The position numbers and the translations under genes were made by a program. Under the pieces are notes generated by a model. The model was not told the origin of the DNA, did no database searches, and was given only the letters and a program-made list of their open reading frames with translations. Below are positions 9,236 to 19,004 of a DNA stretch of 64,000 nucleotides, piece by piece (the stretch's first letter is position 1; each line of letters starts with the position of its first letter). The stretch is from Gaetbulibacter sp. S0825 (GTDB lineage Bacteria > Bacteroidota > Bacteroidia > Flavobacteriales > Flavobacteriaceae), in the NCBI RefSeq assembly GCF_011777505.1, contig NZ_JAATJT010000001.1, forward strand, positions 1,116,001-1,180,000, written 5' to 3'.

Positions 9236-9607
9236 ATGAAAAAAGTATTAGTATTAACAATTATGTTACTTGGAGTAACATCATTTGCACAAAACAAAAA
9301 TGCAAAGGCATCACTTGAAGTGGATGGAGTTTGCTTAATGTGTAAAGAGCGAATAGAAAAAGCCAGTGTAAAAACTAAGGGTGTGAAATCGGCAGTTTGG
9401 GATGTAAAAACTCACGAACTTAAATTAATTTTCGACGAGCGTAAAACAAATTTAGATGCTATTAGAAAAAATATTGTAGCTGTAGGTCATGATACTAAAG
9501 AACTTAAAGCTACAGACGAAGCTTATAACAGTGTTCATCCTTGTTGTAAATACCGCGATGAAGACGTAAAAAAAGATCACGAAAACGAAACAAAAACCAA
9601 AAATTAA
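9236..9607 (+). CDS. Secreted heavy-metal-associated (HMA, MerP-like) protein
   Basis: This 123-residue protein has a signal peptide (cleavage near FAQ at 17-19), then an HMA ferredoxin-like fold with the metal-binding pair CLMC at residues 33-36. A second cysteine site, HPCCKYRDED, sits in the C-terminal tail, followed by a highly charged end. HMA domains bind Cu(I) or similar soft metals. Periplasmic location and its position directly after the TonB receptor suggest that it receives or buffers the metal. The HPCC motif outside the HMA fold may be a second site. Confidence 0.88.
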   Translation: MKKVLVLTIMLLGVTSFAQNKNAKASLEVDGVCLMCKERIEKASVKTKGVKSAVWDVKTHELKLIFDERKTNLDAIRKNIVAVGHDTKELKATDEAYNSVHPCCKYRDEDVKKDHENETKTKN

Positions 9608-9613
9608 ATAACA

Positions 9614-9898
9614 ATGAAAAAAACACTATTAATTTTAGCATTAATGCTAAGTGCAAGTACAGTTTTAGTATCTTGTAAAGGAGAAAAAAAAGAACAAAGC
9701 GAAGAAACTGAAATGCAAGAAAGCAATGCAGCAAGTGACGCTGATATGGCTATGAACGACATTTACCAATGCCCAATGGATTGTGAAGAAGGTAAAACAT
9801 ATGATGAAGAAGGAAATTGTCCTGTTTGCAAAATGGCTTTAAAGAAAGTTGAGGGTGATAAGGATGAAAATCACTCTGAAGATAATGATAAAGATTAA
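9614..9898 (+). CDS. Heavy-metal-binding-domain lipoprotein
   Basis: This 94-residue lipoprotein has lipobox LVSC with Cys21, an acidic linker, and a heavy-metal-binding domain of the type found at the N-terminus of CusB adaptors (YQCPMDCEEGKTYDEEGNC then PVCKM). It ends in a very acidic tail rich in Asp, Glu and His. It likely holds metal at the periplasmic face of a membrane. It lies 6 bases after the HMA gene and is closed by a strong terminator, so it is the third gene of the TonB-receptor operon. Confidence 0.88.
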   Translation: MKKTLLILALMLSASTVLVSCKGEKKEQSEETEMQESNAASDADMAMNDIYQCPMDCEEGKTYDEEGNCPVCKMALKKVEGDKDENHSEDNDKD

Positions 9899-9917
9899 TT
9901 TAATTTACAAATGAATG

Positions 9918-9951
9918 AAAAAGCACTTAGTAAAAACTAAGTGCTTTTTTT
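9918..9951 (+). terminator. Rho-independent terminator of the TonB-receptor/metal operon
   Basis: A perfect 11-bp stem (AAGCACTTAGT with its complement) and a 4-base loop is followed by a T run, 20 bases past the metal-binding lipoprotein stop. Confidence 0.92.
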
Positions 9952-10008
9952 ATGATTAAAAAGTAAGGAATTGAATTATTATGCGACTTTTTAGGAATAA
10001 ACCACCAA

Positions 10009-10971
10009 ATGAATTCAAAACTAATATTAATTTGTTTAGTATTAATATCTTCTTTCAGCTATGCGCAAACATGTTGTTCAGGTGGAATTCCATTATCAAA
10101 TAATATAGGATTGCCAACACTGAGTAAAGGGAGTTTGCAAATTGGCATTAATTACGATTATAATAATCTTAATACTTTAAATTTTGGTAAGGAAAAACTT
10201 GATGATGATTCTAGGTTGAGAGTGACACATTCAGCATTACTAAATGTTAATTATTCTGTTTTCAATAATGTATCTATAGAAGGCTTGTTTACCTATGTTA
10301 ACCAACGAAGAACAATCACACAATTTGGCAACGAAAACTTAGATCAAACTTCAGGGATAGGAGATGCTGTATTGCTTGCAATGTATAGATATCAGCCAAA
10401 GAAAATTAAAAATTTAGAGTTTAATATTGGTGTTGGGACAAAAATTCCTCTTGGATCTACTACCGAAAAAAGTGATGAAGGCATTGTTTTAAATGCCGAC
10501 TTACAACCAGGAAGCAATACTTGGGATGTTATTTATTTAATGTCGATGGGGAAAAGCTTTGATTTTAGACCATCTTTTCAAATAGGCGGAAGGATTCTTT
10601 ATCGAGCAACAGGAGTCAATAATTCATACTATGGAAACACTAGCTATAAATTTGGTAACGAATTTTTATCGTATCTAAGTTTTTCAGATGTCTTCGTTGC
10701 TCTTAAAACCTTAATTTCACCCAGTTTGTCTTTAAAGTATAGAAACGCAGTTAAAGATGAATTAGATGTGTTTTCGTTAGATAACACTGGAGGGAAGTTT
10801 GTGTCAATAATTCCGAATCTTGCAATAGATATAACACCTAGCATTACTTTTTCAACAAGGGCTGAATTACCAATTGTTAGTAATGTTGATGGGACTCAAT
10901 TAGCACCAACATATAGAATAACTACTGGTCTAATTTTTAAATTTGAGGCGAGACAAACATTGTTTAATTAA
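10009..10971 (+). CDS. Outer-membrane beta-barrel protein with N-terminal TCCSGG motif
   Basis: This 320-residue protein has a signal peptide (cleavage near SYAQ, residues 17-20). The mature protein starts with the cysteine motif TCCSGGIPLS. The rest is alternating amphipathic strands with an aromatic C-terminus (FEARQTLFN), consistent with a transporter-like outer-membrane barrel. I do not recognise a specific family. A DUF3179 lipoprotein follows after 11 bases, so the two form an operon separate from the upstream metal operon, from which a terminator divides it. The N-terminal Cys pair may bind metal; this is inferred from the motif and neighbourhood only. Confidence 0.75.
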   Translation: MNSKLILICLVLISSFSYAQTCCSGGIPLSNNIGLPTLSKGSLQIGINYDYNNLNTLNFGKEKLDDDSRLRVTHSALLNVNYSVFNNVSIEGLFTYVNQRRTITQFGNENLDQTSGIGDAVLLAMYRYQPKKIKNLEFNIGVGTKIPLGSTTEKSDEGIVLNADLQPGSNTWDVIYLMSMGKSFDFRPSFQIGGRILYRATGVNNSYYGNTSYKFGNEFLSYLSFSDVFVALKTLISPSLSLKYRNAVKDELDVFSLDNTGGKFVSIIPNLAIDITPSITFSTRAELPIVSNVDGTQLAPTYRITTGLIFKFEARQTLFN

Positions 10972-10982
10972 CTAGAATAACT

Positions 10983-12035
10983 ATGAAAAAAGTAAGCTTA
11001 TTAATATTAATTTTTACAATTGTTTATTCTTGTGATAAAGCAAGTATATCTAATCAAGGAGAAGGTATATCTTTAGAAGGTCAGGAGGAATGGTTAATCT
11101 CTCGACGAGAAATTAAAGATGGAGGTTCTGGAAAAGATGGAATTCCGTCTATTGATAACCCAATATTCATAAGCGATCCTGTAGGCCTTGAAGATGATGA
11201 TTTGGTGGTAGGGATTTATTTTGAAGGAGAAGCTAAAGCTTATCCTCATTACATACTAGATTGGCATGAAGTAGTTAATGATGTGGTCGGAAACGACCCA
11301 ATTGCATTATCCTATTGTCCTCTAACAGGAACGGCATTTGCTTGGGGAAGAGCTTCTGAAAATCCAGAAGACACTTTTGGTGTTTCAGGTTTGTTATACA
11401 ATTCTAATTTATTGATGTACGATAGAAAAACGGAAAGCTTGTGGTCACAATTAAAGTTGCAATGTGTAAATGGTGATTTGGTTGGTGAAAGACCAACCTT
11501 ATTTAATGTTGTTGAGACAGATTGGAAAACATGGAAAAAACTATACCCTGAAACATTGGTGCTAAGTGAAGATACTGGGTTTTCAAGAAATTATGAGGTA
11601 TATCCTTATGGGGACTATAAGACAAATGATAATTATTTCCTTTTTCTTCCAGCGCCTCATGACAGAAGGTTGCTAAATAAAAAAAGAGTATATGCTATTA
11701 TTGATGAAGATAAATCTAAAGTCTATCAATTTGAAGATTTTATAGGAGGAAATGCGATAATAGATACATTTAATAATAAAAAATATCTTATAGTAGGAGA
11801 TGAACATATTTTAAACTCATTTGAATTAAGCCAAGATAATGTAGGGCTTACTTTTGAATATGAATTGAGTGGTTCAGGAGGGTTTTTTAAAGACAGCTTA
11901 GGCACTGTAAGAAGTGCTTTTGGGGATGTTATTTCTGGAAACCTTGGAGCATACTTAGCTCCTGCAAATTCAGTTGTTAGCTATTGGTTTGCTATTGGAG
12001 CCTTTTATCCTGAACCAGAAATATATCAACCATAA
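10983..12035 (+). CDS. DUF3179 domain lipoprotein
   Basis: This 350-residue lipoprotein has lipobox VYSC with Cys17. It contains a DUF3179 domain, recognisable from YPHYILDWHEVVNDVVG, ALSYCPLTGTAFAW and FGVSGLLYNSNLLMYDR. The SYCPLTGTA cysteine and the surrounding His and Trp residues are the conserved core. The biochemical role of the family is not known. It is paired with the upstream barrel gene, and a shared hairpin with the convergent groEL gene closes the unit. Confidence 0.88.
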   Translation: MKKVSLLILIFTIVYSCDKASISNQGEGISLEGQEEWLISRREIKDGGSGKDGIPSIDNPIFISDPVGLEDDDLVVGIYFEGEAKAYPHYILDWHEVVNDVVGNDPIALSYCPLTGTAFAWGRASENPEDTFGVSGLLYNSNLLMYDRKTESLWSQLKLQCVNGDLVGERPTLFNVVETDWKTWKKLYPETLVLSEDTGFSRNYEVYPYGDYKTNDNYFLFLPAPHDRRLLNKKRVYAIIDEDKSKVYQFEDFIGGNAIIDTFNNKKYLIVGDEHILNSFELSQDNVGLTFEYELSGSGGFFKDSLGTVRSAFGDVISGNLGAYLAPANSVVSYWFAIGAFYPEPEIYQP

Positions 12036-12066
12036 AAAAACGCTCCAATAGTATTGAAGCGTTTAT
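12036..12066. terminator. Bidirectional hairpin between DUF3179 gene and groEL
   Basis: The arms AAACGCT and AGCGTTT, extended inward with one mismatch to about 11 pairs, carry an A run on the left and a short T run on the right. It lies between converging genes and can serve both strands. Confidence 0.75.
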
Positions 12067-12091
12067 CTATATTAATTTACTAATGTGTCTC

Positions 12092-13741
<1,650 letters not shown>

Positions 13742-14017
13742 TTATACAATTGCCAGAATATCACTTTCTCGCATAATTAAATAGTCTTTACCATCTAGTT
13801 TTAACTCTGTACCAGCATATTTTCCATAAAGTACAGTGTCATGCTTTTTTACTGTCATTGGCTCATCCTTTGTGCCTTTGCCAACAGCTATAACTGTTCC
13901 TTTTTGTGGTTTTTCTTTTGCGTTATCTGGAATAATAATTCCTGAGGCTGTAGTAGTTTCTGCTTCTAATGGTTCTATTAGAACTCTATCTGCTAATGGT
14001 TTAATGTTTAAAGCCAT
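13742..14017 (-). CDS. groS: Co-chaperonin GroES (10 kDa)
   Basis: This 91-residue protein starts [20 protein letters not shown] and contains the mobile-loop segment ([20 protein letters not shown]) and the C-terminal [13 protein letters not shown] strand. It caps GroEL and is the first gene of the groESL operon. Upstream lie a 6-bp inverted repeat and a possible promoter region (about 14050-14100). Length and motifs are normal. Confidence 0.99.
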   Translation of the reverse strand: MALNIKPLADRVLIEPLEAETTTASGIIIPDNAKEKPQKGTVIAVGKGTKDEPMTVKKHDTVLYGKYAGTELKLDGKDYLIMRESDILAIV

Positions 14018-14050
14018 TTTTTATGATTTTTTAAATTAATAATTAAAATT

Positions 14051-14064
14051 AACGCTAAAGCGTT
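14051..14064. promoter_or_regulatory. Short inverted repeat upstream of groES
   Basis: AACGCT and AGCGTT are separated by two A bases, 34 bases upstream of the groES ATG, in an otherwise A/T-rich leader. It could be an operator for heat-shock control or a leader hairpin. It does not match the CIRCE element. Evidence is position and symmetry only. Confidence 0.3.
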
Positions 14065-14111
14065 GTTCTAAAATTGTGCCAATAAAATATGACTGACAAA
14101 CTTTCAGAAAC

Positions 14112-14145
14112 AAAAAATGCCAACTGTTTAAGTTGGCATTTTTTA
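14112..14145 (-). terminator. Rho-independent terminator downstream of secG
   Basis: A perfect 14-bp stem including its A/T ends (core TGCCAACT/AGTTGGCA) surrounds a 5-base loop, with a T run on the minus strand. It lies 18 bases past the secG stop and isolates the miaB-to-secG run from groESL. Confidence 0.9.
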
Positions 14146-14162
14146 TTATATATAACAGCATA

Positions 14163-14519
14163 CTAATTTGTTGTATCGTTGCCTGCTGGGTTAGCAGGAG
14201 TTTCAACAGGTGTCGTTGTAGTTGGAAGAGGCTGAGATGTTGTCGCATCTTGATCTAAAGCTTTAGACTCGGTAGTTGCACCTCCACCACTAATTGCTAC
14301 ATTCGAAAGTAAAATTAAAGCAATTAATAAAGTTGCTAAGGCCCAAGTACTTTTATCTAAAAAGTCTGAAGTCTTTTTTACACCACCTAATTGCTGAGTG
14401 CCACCTCCACCAAATGAAGATGATAATCCTCCACCTTTTGGGTTTTGTACCATTACTACTACTACTAATAGGAACGCTACTATAACGATAAGTATTAAAA
14501 ATATTGAAAACGTGCTCAT
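14163..14519 (-). CDS. secG: Preprotein translocase subunit SecG
   Basis: This 118-residue protein has two transmembrane helices (about residues 5-23 and 55-72) joined by the conserved loop MVQNPKGGGLSSSFGGGG, the SecG signature. A Thr/Pro-rich low-complexity tail follows, as often seen in Bacteroidota. SecG supports SecYE-mediated export at the inner membrane. It lies 2 bases after the TPR gene and is the last gene of the miaB run. Confidence 0.96.
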   Translation of the reverse strand: MSTFSIFLILIVIVAFLLVVVVMVQNPKGGGLSSSFGGGGTQQLGGVKKTSDFLDKSTWALATLLIALILLSNVAISGGGATTESKALDQDATTSQPLPTTTTPVETPANPAGNDTTN

Positions 14520-14521
14520 TA

Positions 14522-15424
14522 CTATTTATTGTTTTGTTCTTGTATTTCTTTTATTGCTTGAATTTGGTCTGCAAAGAAACCACTTTTTTCTGGATATTTC
14601 AAACTTAAAATTTTATAAGATTGAATGGCCTTGTCGTAGTTTTTTTGCTCAACATAAATTCGTGCTAATGTTTCAGTCATTAAGGATTCAGGTTGTATCA
14701 TTTGTGACTGAGCAATATTTTGAATTGGTGCGTCCTTTTTTATTGGCTGTATCTTTGGACTTGTAGCAATAAACTTGTCTATTAATTCAAACTTTTTGGT
14801 TTTGGTGTCTTCTTCAAGTTCAACCGTATTGTCTGCTTCATCTTGCTCTCTAATAATTGGTTTGAAACTTGTAATTTTTAACCATTCTCCAAAGGAATGT
14901 ACCTCATGTTTGTCGAAGGTTAAGGGTTTGCCAACCTCTAGAATTTCTTCTGGTGTTTTCTCGATGTTTGGAACATCTACTTTAATCATCTCTTCTTGAG
15001 GAATTAACTCTTGTTTCTCTTCAAAGAGATCTGGGCGTATTGTTGGCTCAGTGTCCTTAATGTGTTGTTTTAAGGTTTCATCAATAACCATACTTTTATT
15101 AACCGATATATCTTCAATATCGTTGACTTCAATATCTTTTAAATGTGCAATATTCTTTTTTATATGCTCTGAAATTTCGTTCTGTTGAAATTCATCAGAG
15201 GTTATAAAATCGAATAAAATACTTCTATCTGTTGTGTAAGCTGCAGTTGTTTTTAGCTCTTGATTGTATTTAAAACTACCTTGGTCTTTTAGCCCTTTAA
15301 GGTAGATAGCTCTTGCTGATTGAAAGTATGGAAATTCATCAATAATAGCTCTAACATCACTTACTTGATCAGCAGGAATTTGCTGAGGTTGTTGTAATAA
15401 GTTTGTGAAATTAGTGGTGTTCAT
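14522..15424 (-). CDS. Tetratricopeptide-repeat protein of unknown function
   Basis: This 300-residue protein has an N-terminal domain (FPYFQSARAIYLKGLKDQGS) and a C-terminal TPR-like helix pair (ETLARIYVEQKNYDKAIQSY then KILSLKYPEKSGFFADQIQ). The middle is charged and poorly structured. There is no signal peptide, so it is probably cytoplasmic. Such proteins lie upstream of secG in other flavobacteria; the function is not established. It is spaced 3 bases from lptE and 2 bases from secG. Confidence 0.85.
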   Translation of the reverse strand: MNTTNFTNLLQQPQQIPADQVSDVRAIIDEFPYFQSARAIYLKGLKDQGSFKYNQELKTTAAYTTDRSILFDFITSDEFQQNEISEHIKKNIAHLKDIEVNDIEDISVNKSMVIDETLKQHIKDTEPTIRPDLFEEKQELIPQEEMIKVDVPNIEKTPEEILEVGKPLTFDKHEVHSFGEWLKITSFKPIIREQDEADNTVELEEDTKTKKFELIDKFIATSPKIQPIKKDAPIQNIAQSQMIQPESLMTETLARIYVEQKNYDKAIQSYKILSLKYPEKSGFFADQIQAIKEIQEQNNK

Positions 15425-15427
15425 TTT

Positions 15428-15937
15428 TTACCAGTTTGATGATAATGATGCATTTACAACATCTTGTGTGATGCGTTCAAATATTTCAGCTATTGCGGTG
15501 TCTTTTTGGCTACCAACTAATTGTGCGCTTCCTGCATAATCAAAATAAAATGAGAAACGTTGGTCAAACTCAGCTTCAGGATCATTTTTATCATAAAAAT
15601 GAACTTTTACAGCGATTGTTAAACGGTTTTGAGCAGCAGTATTGTTTGCAGTGGCTGTAGTAGGAGAGATGCGATACTCCACTATTTCTCCTTCGTAAAC
15701 GAGGTCGCCATTAGATTTTACTAAATCTAGTTTTGTTTGGTTTAATATAATTTCTTCAAGAGCTATTTTAAAATCCCGCTCTAAACCTGGCTCTATTAAC
15801 GGTGCATTATTTTGAAAATAATTGACTTGAAACGTCTTCGTGTTTTCGGAAATTGAAACCGAAGTAAAGGAGTATTTCCAACAGCTTTGTAGAGTTGTCA
15901 ATAAAACTAATAGAAATGAATATTTTAAATATTTCAT
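15428..15937 (-). CDS. lptE: LPS-assembly lipoprotein, LptE family
   Basis: This 169-residue lipoprotein has lipobox LQSC with Cys19. Family features are the WKYSFTSVSISENTKTFQV opening, IEPGLERDFKIALEEIIL and a C-terminal helix (AIAEIFERITQDVVNASLSS). LptE sits with LptD in the outer membrane and helps insert lipopolysaccharide. It begins immediately after the stop of the 65-residue ORF upstream, so they share a transcript. Confidence 0.88.
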   Translation of the reverse strand: MKYLKYSFLLVLLTTLQSCWKYSFTSVSISENTKTFQVNYFQNNAPLIEPGLERDFKIALEEIILNQTKLDLVKSNGDLVYEGEIVEYRISPTTATANNTAAQNRLTIAVKVHFYDKNDPEAEFDQRFSFYFDYAGSAQLVGSQKDTAIAEIFERITQDVVNASLSSNW

Positions 15938-16135
15938 TTAATACGTGTTAGGTCGTTTCATAGTAATAAACGCATAAATATAGCCAGCATTATCTGCAAT
16001 ATCAAAATCTACACTTATTAATCGGTATCCTTGATAATGCTTTTCGTTTACTAAATCTTCTGCTTCCTGTTTGATTTTTTCAGAGCTATTACGTGCAAAC
16101 GATTTACGGATCATAAATATTTCTACTGCCTTCAT
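15938..16135 (-). CDS. Small protein of unknown function in the lptE operon
   Basis: This 65-residue soluble protein has mixed charge and a C-terminal segment GYRLISVDFDIADNAGYIYA that weakly recalls DUF4177-type small beta proteins; I would not assign the family. Its stop codon abuts the lptE ATG with no gap and it follows the sigma-54 activator by 35 bases, so it sits inside an operon. That context makes it more likely real than its size alone would suggest. Confidence 0.65.
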   Translation of the reverse strand: MKAVEIFMIRKSFARNSSEKIKQEAEDLVNEKHYQGYRLISVDFDIADNAGYIYAFITMKRPNTY

Positions 16136-16170
16136 AATGTTTTATTAAATTTCAAATTCTAAAACAACAA

Positions 16171-17421
16171 TTACAAATCAAACTGTTTTATTTTTCTATA
16201 TAAAGTACGTTCACTTATACCAAGTTCAGCAGCTGCTAATTTACGCTTTCCGTTGTGACGTTCTAAAGATTTTTTTATTAATTCTAACTCTTTGTCATGA
16301 AGCGACAAGGTTTCTTCTTCTTCGATCTCTTCGGCAAAGTGGTATTTATCTTGCGTATTTACTATTTCAACTGGCTGTGTACTTTCTTCTGGTAACGATA
16401 GGACTTCCAGCTCTTCTTTTTTAGTCTCATCATCTTCACCATAAATTTTTTGTATTAGCCCTTGATTATCTTTTTGAACATCTTGAGTGTTCCCTTTTTG
16501 CATGAGTTCCATGGTGAGTTTCTTCAAGTCATTCAAATCGCTTTTCATGTCGAACAATACTTTATAAAGTATTTCTCGTTCGTTACTAAAATCACTTTCT
16601 TTCTTAGCAGAGCTAATAACAGCAGGTAAATTTTGACCATTATCTGGTAAATAATGTCTTAAAATATCGGCAGATATTTCTCGTTTGTGTTCTAGAACAG
16701 AAATTTGTTCTGCAACATTTCGTAACTGTCTAATATTTCCACTCCAACGATATTTTAAAAGCATAGCGATAGCATCATCGCTAAGCTTAATTGTAGGCAT
16801 TTTGTATTTAAGGGCAAAATCACTGGCAAACTTTCGGAATAATAAATGAATGTCTTCTTTGCGATCCCTTAAAGGCGGTAAATGAATATCAATTGTACTT
16901 AGTCTATAATACAAATCTTCTCTAAACTTTTCCTTTTTTATAGCATCAAACATATCCATATTTGTGGCTGCTACAATACGAACATTTGTTTTTTGAACTT
17001 TACTCGAACCTACTTTTATAAATTCTCCATTTTCCAAAACACGTAATAAACGTACTTGAGTTGTTAGTGGTAATTCGCCAACTTCATCTAAGAAAATAGT
17101 ACCTCCATCTGCTACTTCAAAATAACCTGAACGTGTTTGTGTAGCACCTGTAAAAGCACCTTTTTCGTGACCGAATAGTTCACTATCAATAGTTCCTTCT
17201 GGAATAGCGCCACAGTTTACTGCTATGTATTTCCCATGCTTTCTATGTGAAAGCTGATGTATTATTTTTGGAATACTTTCTTTACCAACCCCAGATTCTC
17301 CGGTAACTAACACCGAAATATCTGTTGGTGCAACTTGTATTGCTTTTTCTATGGCACGATTTAAAACAGCATCGTTGCCAATGATTCCAAAACGTTGTTT
17401 TATAGCTTGAACTGATTCCAT
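16171..17421 (-). CDS. Sigma-54 interacting transcriptional regulator without receiver domain
   Basis: This 416-residue protein is an AAA+ activator of RpoN. It shows Walker A GESGVGKE (41-48), the sigma-54 contact loop GAFTGA (88-93), Walker B GGTIFLDEV (106-114) and a C-terminal Fis-type helix-turn-helix (about 375-416, AAAELGISERTLYRKIKQF). There is no N-terminal response-regulator or sensor domain; the AAA+ module starts near residue 10. The region between the AAA+ and DNA-binding domains is long and acidic. Activity may therefore be controlled by partner proteins or by level. It lies 3 bases after miaB, an arrangement seen in other flavobacteria. Confidence 0.93.
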   Translation of the reverse strand: MESVQAIKQRFGIIGNDAVLNRAIEKAIQVAPTDISVLVTGESGVGKESIPKIIHQLSHRKHGKYIAVNCGAIPEGTIDSELFGHEKGAFTGATQTRSGYFEVADGGTIFLDEVGELPLTTQVRLLRVLENGEFIKVGSSKVQKTNVRIVAATNMDMFDAIKKEKFREDLYYRLSTIDIHLPPLRDRKEDIHLLFRKFASDFALKYKMPTIKLSDDAIAMLLKYRWSGNIRQLRNVAEQISVLEHKREISADILRHYLPDNGQNLPAVISSAKKESDFSNEREILYKVLFDMKSDLNDLKKLTMELMQKGNTQDVQKDNQGLIQKIYGEDDETKKEELEVLSLPEESTQPVEIVNTQDKYHFAEEIEEEETLSLHDKELELIKKSLERHNGKRKLAAAELGISERTLYRKIKQFDL

Positions 17422-17424
17422 AAT

Positions 17425-18873
17425 TTAATTATTTTCTGAATAACCTTCTGCTTCGCCAATAAGGGTGGCAGTAGTGCAATCATTCACTCTTACATTTACA
17501 AAATCACCAACCTTATAGTGTTCTTTTGGGAATACAGCAACTGAGTTATGTTCGGTTCTACCTGACCAATGCTCAGAAGATTTTTTTGATTCTTTTTCGA
17601 TTAGTACCTCAACTGTTTTGTTGAGATATTCTTCAGTTCGTATTCTACTATGTTCTTGTTGTAAAGCGACCACTTCGGCTAATCTTCTTTTTTTAATTGG
17701 TTCAGGAATATCATCTTTTAGCTTTCTTGCAGCCATGGTTCCTGGACGCTCAGAATAAGCAAACATATAACCAAACGAATACTTTACATGCTCCATTAAA
17801 CTCAAGGTGTCTTGATGGTCTTCTTCAGTTTCTGTAGGGAAACCTGTAATTAAATCATGAGACACAGTACAGTCAGGTAAAATTTCTTTTATATCATCAA
17901 TCAATTTAATGTACTCTTCACGTGTATGTTGACGATTCATTTCTTTTAATATTCTGTTACTTCCACTTTGTACAGGAAGATGAATATAGTTGCAAATATT
18001 TCTATGTTTAGCCATAGATCTTACAACGTCCAAAGTCATATCTTGAGGATTAGAAGTTGAAAAACGAATACGCATTTTTGGTTGTGCTTCGGCGCATAGT
18101 TCTAACAAGTTGGCGAAATTTACTGCTGTCGCTTTTTGTATATCACTAGCTTTGTCAAAGTCTTTTTTTAAGCCTCCACCATACCATAAGTAACTATCTA
18201 CATTTTGACCTAGTAAGGTAATTTCTTTAAAACCTTTTGATGCTAAATCGTTCACTTCTTCAATAATACTTTGCGGATTCCTACTTCGCTCACGACCTCT
18301 CGTAAAAGGCACAACGCAGAAAGTACACATATTGTCACAACCACGAGTAATGGATACAAATGCTGTAACACCATTGCTTTGCAATCTCACAGGCGAAATA
18401 TCGCCATAAGTTTCATCTTTAGATAAAATAACGTTGACTGCATTTCTGCCTTCTTCAACTTCGGCAATTAAGTTTGGTAAATCTTTATAAGCATCTGGAC
18501 CAACAACTAAGTCTACTATTTTCTCTTCTTCTAAAAATTTGCTTTTTAAGCGCTCTGCCATACAGCCTAAAACACCAACTTTCATTTTCGGATTATGACT
18601 ACGTTTTACAGCATTGTATTTTTCTAAACGTTTTCTAATGGTTTGTTCGGCCTTATCTCTAATGGAGCAAGTGTTTACTAAAACCAAATCAGCTTCTTCT
18701 AGTTTTTGTGTTGTGTTAAAGCCATCATTAGCTAAGATTGAAGCTACGATTTCGCTATCGCTAAAATTCATAGCACAACCGTAACTTTCTATAAAAAGTT
18801 TTCTATTATTATCTTTATGTTGGTCTAAAACTAAGGATTCACCCTGTTTTTTCTCGTCTATAATCTTTTCCAT
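17425..18873 (-). CDS. miaB: tRNA-2-methylthio-N6-dimethylallyladenosine synthase MiaB
   Basis: This radical-SAM methylthiotransferase modifies A37 of tRNAs that read UNN codons. The N-terminal UPF0004 domain carries three iron-sulfur cysteines (C33 in ESYGCAMN, C69 in NTCSIRDKAEQ, C104 in GVLGCMAE). The radical-SAM triad is C179, C183, C186 (GCDNMCTFC). A TRAM domain follows at the C-terminus. I start at MEKIIDEKK; an upstream in-frame start adds nine residues with no similarity to the family. It is the first gene of the miaB-secG run and has a good promoter upstream. Confidence 0.97.
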   Translation of the reverse strand: MEKIIDEKKQGESLVLDQHKDNNRKLFIESYGCAMNFSDSEIVASILANDGFNTTQKLEEADLVLVNTCSIRDKAEQTIRKRLEKYNAVKRSHNPKMKVGVLGCMAERLKSKFLEEEKIVDLVVGPDAYKDLPNLIAEVEEGRNAVNVILSKDETYGDISPVRLQSNGVTAFVSITRGCDNMCTFCVVPFTRGRERSRNPQSIIEEVNDLASKGFKEITLLGQNVDSYLWYGGGLKKDFDKASDIQKATAVNFANLLELCAEAQPKMRIRFSTSNPQDMTLDVVRSMAKHRNICNYIHLPVQSGSNRILKEMNRQHTREEYIKLIDDIKEILPDCTVSHDLITGFPTETEEDHQDTLSLMEHVKYSFGYMFAYSERPGTMAARKLKDDIPEPIKKRRLAEVVALQQEHSRIRTEEYLNKTVEVLIEKESKKSSEHWSGRTEHNSVAVFPKEHYKVGDFVNVRVNDCTTATLIGEAEGYSENN

Positions 18874-18908
18874 ATTGTACTTAAAACCTGTAATAGTCAA
18901 TAAGCATG

Positions 18909-18940
18909 CAAAGATACAATTAATTTAGGTTTTATGACAA
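18909..18940 (-). promoter_or_regulatory. Promoter for miaB operon
   Basis: The minus strand carries TTG, a 21-base spacer and TATCTTTG, which fits the Bacteroidota -33/-7 consensus. It lies 36 bases upstream of the miaB ATG and probably drives the whole run to secG. Confidence 0.65.
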
Positions 18941-18972
18941 AGTGGCAGAGTGTTAAATTTAATTAAATTATT

Positions 18973-18980
18973 TACATTTG
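18973..18980 (+). promoter_or_regulatory. -7 promoter element for the membrane-protein gene
   Basis: TACATTTG matches TAnnTTTG 24 bases before the ATG at 19005. No TTG sits at the usual -33 spacing, so the call is moderate. It is divergent from the miaB promoter. Confidence 0.5.
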
Positions 18981-19004
18981 AGAGCGAACCAAACTCAATT
19001 AATT

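Noticed and set aside
14065-14083. Possible sigma-54 (-24/-12) promoter before groES
   Set aside because: TGGCAC is present on the minus strand, but the -12 GC is replaced by GA at the expected distance, so the match is incomplete.
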